Made by a program: the position numbers and the translations under genes. This document shows positions 56,101 to 64,000 of a DNA stretch of 64,000 nt, one piece after another. This DNA is from Undaria pinnatifida (lineage: Eukaryota > Sar > Phaeophyceae > Laminariales > Alariaceae), in NCBI GenBank assembly GCA_012845835.1, contig JABAKD010000002.1, forward strand, positions 17,917,629 to 17,981,628. The letters run 5' to 3'. Position 1 is the first letter of the stretch. Every line of letters starts with the position of its first letter. The notes below the pieces were generated by a model. It ran no database searches and had not been told where the DNA came from. It worked only from the letters and a program-made list of their open reading frames with translations.

Positions 56101-57879
56101 CAAAACGCGCCGCACGTCTGCAACTTCTCTCATCAAGGAGTCCCAGCCCTGTATCCGCAGCAGGACCGGCAGCACCACCACAGCAGGAGGTGAAGCAGCA
56201 GCAGCAGCAGCAGCAGATGCATTTTAAGAGAGTGACGATAGTAAGAGAAAGGGCGAGGGAGGGAGGGGGGGCGAAGGCGGAGGCGGCGGTGGGGGGGGGG
56301 GGGGAGGGGGAGTGGGCCGGGGGGGGAGGGGGAGGGGGGGCATTGAGTCTGGGGTTGTTTGGGGGAAGGGGGGGGGGAGGGGGGGGATGGTGATGATTAA
56401 ATCGTGCCGAAACAGAGTGTGTGCAATGGCGGAAGGTGTATGGATGTGTGTTGAATTGCATGCATGACGCTCCGCCGGCACGCGCGGAATAAAACACAAG
56501 AGCACCAGCGCCAGCACCAGCACCAGCACCAGCACCAGCACCAGCACCAGCACCACCAGCACCACCAACACCACCAACACCAACACCGCCGCCGCCGGTC
56601 CGGTACCACCATATATACCAACACCACCAACAAGAACAAGAACAAGAACTTCACATTCAACAACGTTTCCGTTTTGAGCTTCTTCATGTTCGTTTTCATG
56701 GTTGTTCTTGTGTCATCTCTTGCCTGGAGGTTGTCCGCGTTCCGCGGAAAACCGTCGATAAGGAACCTTGAGGCAGGGCCACACTTTTCCATCGCCGTCT
56801 TCAACAAGCCAAGGCTGATTGCCACTGGGACGATGCGGCCGTCACGGATGTATTCGTCGATGAGCTGGCCATTACTAGAACCGCTCTCACGCTCCTCCCG
56901 CAGCAGCTCCCCCGCGGACAGGTGAACGTAGCTGGTTCGTTTCGGCGTGTTTTTCGAGGCAACACGCAAAGCCCGTCGCAACAAAACGGGGACGGGTTGG
57001 GCGAAGGGGGGTGGCGGGAGGAGGGAGAAGAGGGGGTGCGCGCGCGTGCGGGGGGGGGGGGGGGGGGTAGCCCGGGTGTCCGTTTAACGTTTTTTTTCCC
57101 GGTACATGCTGTGTACGCGACGGAGGTGTCGGAGGTCGATGCCATGCGGCTGGCGTTATGGTTTCGCTTTCGCAACAACACAGCACCACCACACGATATA
57201 CGACACCACACCAAACCACACCACACCAAACCACACCACACCCATGCCACACCGGCAACACAAAAACAGTGCACGCACACGCCGGCCATGAGGTCTCTCA
57301 CCCATACTCCTTCGCAAGCCTCTCGCACTGCGTTCCTTTCCCCGAGCCCGGCCCTCCAAGCACAAAGATGACGGGCGACAGCCTTCCCTCCACAGCAGCA
57401 CCACCACCAACAACAGTAGGAGTGGCAGCAGCAGCACCGCCAACGTCAGCAGCAGCAGCACCACCCGAAAGCGCTACGGACGGCGCGTGGTAAGACCAAC
57501 CGCGCTTCCCAGTCCACCTGCCCGACCTCGGCGGCGACCCTGAGCCCCGCGGGGTCTCTGCTGCGGTGCCTCGAGGAGACGACAGCAGCGCTGCGGCAAT
57601 GATAGCTGTAGTTGTTGCACCCCGAGGAGAGCGGCGGAGCCAGGGAGAGACGGTGCGGCGTTCGCCACCGCATAATGATACGGCGGCAGCGGTGGCGGGA
57701 TCTAGCTTGTTGCCACCGCCACGGGGTTGCTGCTGCTGTAGTAGCGCTGTGCCCGAGAGGAAGCAGCAGGGAGAGCCGGTGTAGGGGGTGGTCCTGGCTG
57801 CTGCTATTGCTGCTGCTGCTCGCTGGGAAAGTTGCAGCAGGGAAAGGCCGGACCTGTGAGTTAGCGGCGAAGGCAGCAT
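53118..57879 (-). CDS. UMP-CMP kinase fused to a CaMKII-association-like domain, five exons
   Basis: Exons (5' to 3'): 57879-57302, 56931-56724, 56148-55972, 55050-54871, 53543-53118. They total 1569 nt, 522 residues, all phases consistent. Residues 1-165 are Ala/Ser/Arg-rich, probably a targeting or disordered leader. The nucleoside monophosphate kinase follows: P-loop [11 protein letters not shown] (175-185), [45 protein letters not shown] and RTDDN. These match UMP-CMP kinases best, which phosphorylate UMP and CMP with ATP. Directly after [13 protein letters not shown] the protein continues into [15 protein letters not shown], the opening helix of CaMKII-association/SnoaL-like domains. The closing strands are [20 protein letters not shown]. 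The middle of that domain is eroded and interrupted by Ser/Thr/Gly-rich sequence. Intron 2 uses a GC donor (56723). The joint lies inside exon 4, so the fusion does not depend on one splice choice. Joint function unknown. Confidence 0.87.
53614..53783. mobile_element. Second pogo-like MITE
   Basis: About 170 bp. The left end CAGTATAGGTCCCTCTATAG and the right end, read in reverse as CAATATGGTCCCTCTATAG, form imperfect inverted repeats. The interior has further CGGTAT and TATAGTGC pieces. It resembles the element at 15781-15964 in its CTATAGTGC motif but is a different subfamily. It lies in intron 4 of the kinase-fusion gene. Confidence 0.6.
54230..54760. repeat. AACC-rich degenerate repeat
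   Basis: Imperfect CCAACCAA units over about 500 bp in intron 4 of the kinase-fusion gene, with a non-repetitive island at about 54490-54640. A short further run lies at 54838-54862. Confidence 0.85.
55665..55740 (+). repeat. Single-armed relative of the 6861-7375 foldback element
   Basis: AAGGAAGGGACGGCACCTGT and CGTTTGTCCAGAAGG match the left arm near 7010-7055. No second arm is seen nearby. It lies in intron 3 of the kinase-fusion gene. Confidence 0.4.
56502..56590. repeat. (CAGCAC)n minisatellite
   Basis: About 90 bp of CAGCAC units grading to CACCAA, in intron 2 of the kinase-fusion gene. A G-rich block lies nearby at 56250-56395. Confidence 0.95.
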
Positions 57880-58733
57880 ATAGAGGGAGGGCGTTAAACT
57901 TAAGGAGGTTGGTGTGCGTGGCGCAAGGGTGGGAGGGGGCAGGTTAGCTGGAAGTGCCCAGATATTAGCATCATCTTATCATGGGCTCTCGTTCTACAAG
58001 GTTTGGAGAGCAGCAATGACCCTCCTGCTGCTGTGCAACCTTCTTCCTGGTCATTTTAAACTGTATGCGTTGTTGTTGAAGCATCTGATATCAAGTTAGC
58101 AAGCACCGCTTAGGTTATCAGCTTCTTACGTCTTAGACATGCAGCTGACGAAGGACAGCAGCGTCCCGGCCGCACTGTACGCGTGCATTCGGCTGGTCTC
58201 CTTGCGGATTGAGGGAAGCGTGAGATTGAACAGCGTGCGGCTTTCGTGAAAAATAAGGATTTCCATTGCTAGGGAAGCTTTGTTCAGTAGGGTTGCAACT
58301 AACCACCCAAAATCCTGTTTTATTCCGGGAAATCTTGGCCTTCCGAGCTTCTTTATCTGGAGCGCTACGCTCTGGGGGGTTCACGTGTCACCTCCTGTGC
58401 CTCATGGCACAATGAGGAAGGCTTCTTATGCTGCGGTGGCGGTTAGGCTAAAACGCAGGCACATATCGTGTCGCACAAAACTGCGAAACCGGGTGTCCGA
58501 GGAGCTGTGTCCGGGAGTCGATCAAACCCCGGGAGCTCGGTCATAATTATGCGAACCGGCACGTATTTCGCCGACCGGTCCAGTAACGCCAACATGGCCC
58601 CCTCGAGCGTTTTTTTCTTGAATTGTTTTTCTAGGCGTCGCGCCTCTCGCACAAACTATCTCGCACTCTTGCCAAGTGAGCTCAGTCTGAATCGTGTACG
58701 AGGTTCGTGTACAGTAGAAGAAGAAGCTTCACG
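57880..58733. promoter_or_regulatory. Divergent intergenic region, possibly with stray minus-strand exons
   Basis: This 850-bp stretch lies between the start of the kinase-fusion gene (minus) and the secreted-protein gene (plus), so it should contain both promoters. Two minus-strand segments look mildly coding. One spans 58650-58540 (a Lys/Arg/Leu-rich helix, then AKYVPVRIIMTELPG). The other spans about 58225-58150, after a CCGCAAG acceptor, ending LSFVSCMSKT and a stop. They could be a small gene, but I could not join them convincingly. Confidence 0.3.
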
Positions 58734-61700
58734 ATGGCGCGTTCGTCATTCTTCGTCGGTATCGCCTGCTTGTGTTTCGCCTCCGCTCACGGCCAGAGCA
58801 GCAACTGGGGGACTGGGGAACGCGGCGGGCCCGAGGAGCGTCCGGCCCCCCCTTCGGCTTCGACCAACACGGACGAAGAAGCTCCGTTCGTGGGTATCAC
58901 GAACCTCCGAACCGCATGCGGTGATGCTACCGAGGTGGGCTGCATGGAGAAGCTCAAGAAGCTGGAAAAGCTCGACTCCGACCCGTATATCACAGGTGAG
59001 CTACTCGCTGTGTGATGCACAGCGCGGTTGCTTAGGTTTTGGCTCGTCGTGCAATGGGCGGGATTTCGCAGGAAATGTTGTATGCTACTGGTGCATGATA
59101 CCTTGGTGCCTGGTATATGCGTGTTATTGTATGATTGTATGTGTCTCAGTAAATGCGTATGTTTGGGTTCGGGGAAAGGAGGACTATCCTGGGTAAAAAC
59201 AGAGATCGAACATGCACGTTCACGAAAATCGCGAGGGTATCCGCCATCCTGTGAGGCCTACGATAACGCAGAACGGTAGCATACGACGGGAGGCCCGACA
59301 CGGCCAGAGTTAACGGTGAGCGGGCAGAAGGAGACCGTGAAAATGACCGGGACAACTGTTATAGAAAAACGCAAATACATGCACAAGATCGCATGTTGTA
59401 CAGATATGCATAATATGTGTCTAGAAATGTAGACTAGACTATGCATAAGATGTGTCGTTTAGAAATGTACCCCCTTGGGCAGGTCGATGCGGCGCAACCC
59501 CACCTGTGAGTCTAAATCCGTCCTTTGCTGCGTGGCCGCTCATAGCGTTGCCCGCGTGCATGCGCGTGTAAGCGGTAAGAAATAACAGACAGGCTGCCGT
59601 GCATTCGATGCCGTACCTGGTAGAGCTCTATTCGAGGAAAGGGGTGGCCCGTGAACGGTACGATTGCCTGCACCCTCGGATAGAACAGGCTTATCAGCGA
59701 ATTTACGGTTTCATGTGAGCTATATGGGTCGCCGTACGAGTAGCTTCACCCATTCGTACGTAGCATCACCGATATTATGCTCGGCATACGCATATGATGC
59801 GCATACACCTAGTACGGAGGGCATGCATTAACTTACAGTTGCATACCTCATCAGCACGAAGAGCTATTAGACTAATAGGGAAGTATATATGTCGCCCAGG
59901 CGATGGTCATCGGTGGTTTAGGTTGCGTGTGGGTCGTTGGACGTGTTGATTTCGAAAACAGATATCCCCGGGAAACGCTACGCGTACTCATCCGGCTCTT
60001 ACAGTTATGCCATGCGGACGTTGGTGTATCATGTAGCAAGGTGCAACATTATGACGTGCTGTGATTTCCTGTGCACTCTTGAGACAAGTGTGTCGCTGCT
60101 GCGTCGTCTTTGCGCTAGAGATAATTCCCGCACACGATGTCTCCATCGCCCTCCAACTGAATCTATCATACGGTCTGAATGCCTCCTCATCTCGGGTGAC
60201 GCTATGAGGGATTGCCGGAGCATTGCGTTCGGTCCCTCTGCACAAGCGTTTGCCCCGAACCGTAACCAACTCCGGTAACTGACTGTTACATTTTCGTATT
60301 CTTCCACTTTTGTTTCCACTTTTATTGAGCTGAGTATGATATTGTATGAATGCCCAATTATTCAGGCGACTCCACGAGATAATCGCCGCACCGTCGCGGT
60401 CGGCGCCTCTTCGTGGGCGTTTTAGTTCGAACCGTTACCAACCTCCGTAACTGAATCTCACATTTTTGCCAATTTTTGGCGCCCCGTGTCTCTGATGTCC
60501 CGTCTTCTCGCGTGATTCCCAAGTTATGGACTTCGAAATCGGGACACTGGACTGCAAATCTTTGGATAAGGCCGAGAAGGCTAAAAAGCTGCAGTTCCAG
60601 CTCACCACGTCGGAGGTGTGTTTATCGTTCTAGATTGAGTATTATTGCTGCTGTGCCTACTGCTTTGACTTGGTTTGTGTTACTTTTTCCTGGGGCATTC
60701 TGCCACTCCCGTGTTGTTCTCGACGTTTTTTGTGACCACTGACTTGGGGTTGGCGATGAGTTAATTCGAGCACGGCAACAACAGGACATCATCCAGTAAG
60801 AAATAAGAAAAAGGGTTTGCTATTGATAGCCGGGCTGAACTGCACTTCTTACTTCGTGAAACGAAAAAAACACGCCTGCTGTGAGTTCTCCCCATCGGTC
60901 GGTACTCAACTTTGCGAGATGCGTGATACATCGGTCGGGAAATTACCGCGTGTTGAGCTCTGCTTCAAGTCGATTTTTTTCCTAACACTCGTGCTTTCTT
61001 GAATTCCTGTAAATCTCAGTCTGCTTTGCTTAGCACCTGTTTTCTTAGCAGGTGAACTGTGCCGTAAGTTGGCGGTATTGGTGGGTCGTGACCACACTAT
61101 CCGACTACGTAACGCTAGAGTACGTAATGCTACTGTTCAATGTAGGGGACAACTGGTTGCGTTGTTGAAAGAACACAATCGACGCTCACGGGAGGGGGTC
61201 GTTTGACGGGCGAACGCTCTCTTATTTGAACGTGTATGACACGTAAATGGTTCGGGTCAATTTTAGGGTGCGATCGGACTTTGTTCAAGGACCACTGTTG
61301 CTGACAGTGACTCTCGAGGTTTGCGCTACTAACAGCTTACTCCATGTAATTATGCGATACATGAGGTGTGAGGCGCTTCGTCGCCACTATGTTGAACATA
61401 AATCTGGTCGGGCTCTCCAGCTCAGCTACCGGGATGCGAATCATTATATCCTATTTTGTGACAGCGGGCAAAATTTCAGGAAGATGACCCAGCTTGATAA
61501 TATCATCGCCATCATCATTTTTTCAATCATCTAGGTCAATGCAATTTAAATCTACATCCACATTACTCTCCCTTTCTTTTTCACTTCGGACAGGCGGTGG
61601 AAGCCACCCTGAAGCACTACACGGTCTCTCCTGCCGACGCCTTCAGCGACAAGATCGAACGTAAGGTAAGAAGGCGTTTCTTCGTTGTCCCCTCGATCGC

Positions 61701-64000
61701 TGAAGACGCAGAGCGCATGTCGACCTGCCAAAACCCAGTTCCCCTCCCTGCTGCTGCTGTACGCGTGGGTTAGACAACAACCACCCTTTCTTCGATAACG
61801 TATCGCTTTCGCACGCGTGGACATTTTTCTTCGTTGCTCCTTCACTGTAGACAAAGAAACAGAACGCATAGACGCACACCGTTACTGAGTAAGACTCATG
61901 TGTGGACAACGTTTTTTTCGTCGGCCCGTTGAGATTCGTTGAGCAGAGCCAGCTACGCGGTAAAGTTTTGGCTAGACGAAAGACGGATCCCAATATTTTG
62001 GGTTGCTCCGCAGTTGCAGGGCCCCTTCGGTGACCTTCAAAACAGCAACTTCTACCGTAAGCATGCCTTTAGTCTAACCCCGGAACATCGCATGCTTCCC
62101 CCCCACCTTGTCCGGCTAAGATCTGGACGGGGGTGATCAACGGGGACAAAGACTACAAAGGTATCCCGCGGTCGATCTCCATGGCGTGGGGCGGCTGCGA
62201 CCCCGATGTGAGTGGCCATGCGGCACAGCCAAGACCTTGGCAGTCCTGTGGCGGCGTCGAGGAACCGACGGAACGGTAGTGCCATAGGGAATCAAGTCAC
62301 GAGCACGTAGTGAAAAAAAAAAAGAAGTTTTTTTGTGTTTAATTACGGGTATGAAATTGTTTCGTTATCTTTTAAATAAGTCCCAGTTGTTTTTTTAGTC
62401 TCTCCCTTTTTTCCAACCTTCTGTGTTGGAGGTGTTTTCCGATCGTCCTCATATTTTGGAGGTACTCGACCGCAGTCGCTACTGTCGAGAACAATCAGGC
62501 GTATGAGGGTCGGTATGTTTTTCCCCCACCTCTCTGTGTTGGCGGCAATTAGGGCGCATAACTCGGTGACGGGTGTAACCGATTTTTTTCGGTCTCTTCA
62601 CGGGAGAAGATCTATGTATACTCTACCCAAATGGTTTCGAGGAAACGTGTAAGCCCAAACCGATTCACGGTCTAGGTAAAAAGCGAACAATATTTGATAA
62701 CAACGAAAATTCTAGTTCTGCAGAGGGAGTTATTTTGGTCTAGTCTGATGGAGTAGTCCCGTGTGTGAGCCATAAAGGGTTTTTGGACTAAAAAAGGTAC
62801 TGTACCTCTGTCGCAGCTCGCGTCTTGACCGACTGCAGTGAGTACTAAAGGAGTGCCTTCTGCAGCCCTCTTGTATTTCGCACCGCTGTCGTCGCGCGCA
62901 CGAGTGCTGTAGAAGCGGATGCATCGCTGCACCTCCGACTAACCGTGGCCACGGCGAAAGGGAAGCAGCCGAAGAAGTATACCCCCAACAACCGATCATG
63001 CGACGTCCTTGGTATAGAGGGGGATTTTTCCTTCGGCTCCCCGTCGAAGAACAACGCGGCTTGCCTGAGATGTATCATTGCTTTATGAACCCATGCCAGC
63101 ACACAGAACGCCACTCTTCCTGTTGCAAAGAGTTAAAAGTTTCGAAGTTGGTTGCAACAACGTGTATCCAGTCACTCCCTCGAGCTTCAATTTTATAACT
63201 CGTCGCTGCGTTGTTGTTTGTCACAAGTGTTGGCGATGTTACTTTACGTCATACACGTGTGCTGCTTGTTGTTCTTGTGTCTAGAGCTTGCTCTTCTTTC
63301 GGTAAGCTGTAAAAACTGGATTTGATTTTCTGTACATTTACCGAGATCTGACGAGTAATCTTTTTCATCCCTTGTGCTCCGCGACCACCGCATACGTGTC
63401 TGCCTGCTCCGACCGACAGCTTTTTACGATGAGGGTGATCACACCCGCCTTCGATGGAACCACGAAATCGACGACGACCATCCCTTGCATGGAAAGTGCG
63501 GACAAGAACGAAGTCTGCATTATTCAGGTTCGTACTGCCCCAACAATGTAGTTGTCACTACTGTTGTCACTGGTAGAGTGGTAAACGAGGCAAGAGTGCC
63601 TCGTGCACAGCACAGCAAACAGACAAACAGACAGGTAGAGTAGTTAAACAATGGAAGACTGTCACGCACTCCGCTGAGACCAGATTTTTTTTTGCCATCG
63701 TGCAGGGAAAAAAAGGGACTCGGTCGCTTCGCTCCCTCGTTCTTGGTTTCTTATCATTCGATGTAGCAAAATTTGAACGGTGTGATGTGGCAGCGGACAC
63801 ACGCGGGCATCACGACGATAACGTACTCGGGTGCCGCCCCGACGCTTGCTCTGTTACGATTGCCGCAAACCGTGTGTAGCAGCGTGCACACATGTTGTCA
63901 GTAACACGATAATGAAATATGTCTGTTATTTCAGGAATGGCCCCACCAATTGCTATCCTACGATGCCCACAAACCGAACGTGTGTAAAGGTAACAGGTAG
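58734..64000 (+). CDS. Secreted protein of unknown function, incomplete at the right edge
   Basis: The start MARSSFFVGIACLCFASAHG is a clear secretory signal peptide. It is followed by a Pro/Ser/Thr-rich stretch and NLRTACGDATEVGCMEKLKKLEKLD. Supported exons: 58734-58995 (phase 1), 60524-60615 (VMDFEIGTLDCKSLDKAEKA), 61594-61665 (AVEATLKHYTVSPADAF). Probable later exons: 62020-62056 (GPFGDLQNSNFY), 62121-62207 (GVINGDKDYKGIPRS, MAWGGCDPD), about 62927-63013, 63420-63529 and 63935-63991. The phase between the fourth and fifth listed exons does not agree, so one border is wrong or an exon is missing, and the frame beyond it is unresolved. The protein is cysteine-containing. I recognise no family; wall-associated and secreted-enzyme roles are both possible. 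Confidence 0.55.

Overview
The window reads as nuclear DNA of a photosynthetic stramenopile, most likely a brown alga of the Ectocarpus type. This is inferred from small GC-rich exons separated by introns of hundreds to thousands of bases, very abundant simple repeats and poly-G/poly-C runs, and one gene whose N-terminus has a signal peptide followed by the AFxP-type motif used for plastid import in algae with red-derived plastids. I built the exon models by hand from family homology, splice-site consensus and reading-phase agreement. No transcript data were available.

Layout, left to right. (1) 1-2246, minus: Rep (HUH nuclease) half of an autonomous Helitron transposon, cut by the window edge. 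(2) 2477-4465, minus: three-exon gene for an unrecognised cysteine-rich protein, with a long CA repeat in intron 2. (3) 6183-26653, plus: an 18-exon, 20.5-kb gene for an SPX-SLC13 phosphate/anion transporter of 778 residues. Its introns hold nearly all the repeats of the left half: a foldback element, tRNA-derived SINEs, a pogo-like MITE, a 150-bp tandem repeat, and many copies of a short family that sits next to splice sites. (4) 26654-33285: gene-free, with a 1.5-kb block dense in GTTA/TAAC motifs. (5) 33286-41514, minus: nine-exon gene for a homologue of LdpA, the cyanobacterial iron-sulfur protein that feeds light/redox information to the circadian clock, with a predicted plastid presequence. 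(6) 42015-49479, plus: eight-exon gene for an ankyrin-FHA-G-patch protein, divergent from the LdpA gene across 500 bp. (7) 49480-53117: gene-poor. (8) 53118-57879, minus: five-exon gene fusing a UMP-CMP kinase to a diverged CaMKII-association (SnoaL-like) domain. (9) 58734 to the right edge, plus: a secreted protein of unknown function, incomplete, divergent from the kinase gene.

The genes are not an operon or an evident pathway. Three adjacent pairs are divergent (4465/6183, 41514/42015, 57879/58734), so shared promoters are possible. The most unusual signals are the splice-site-facing intronic repeat family, a high share of inferred GC-AG introns (7 of 38), the kinase-CaMKII domain fusion, the eukaryotic LdpA homologue, and three tandem copies of an exon end inside the transporter gene.
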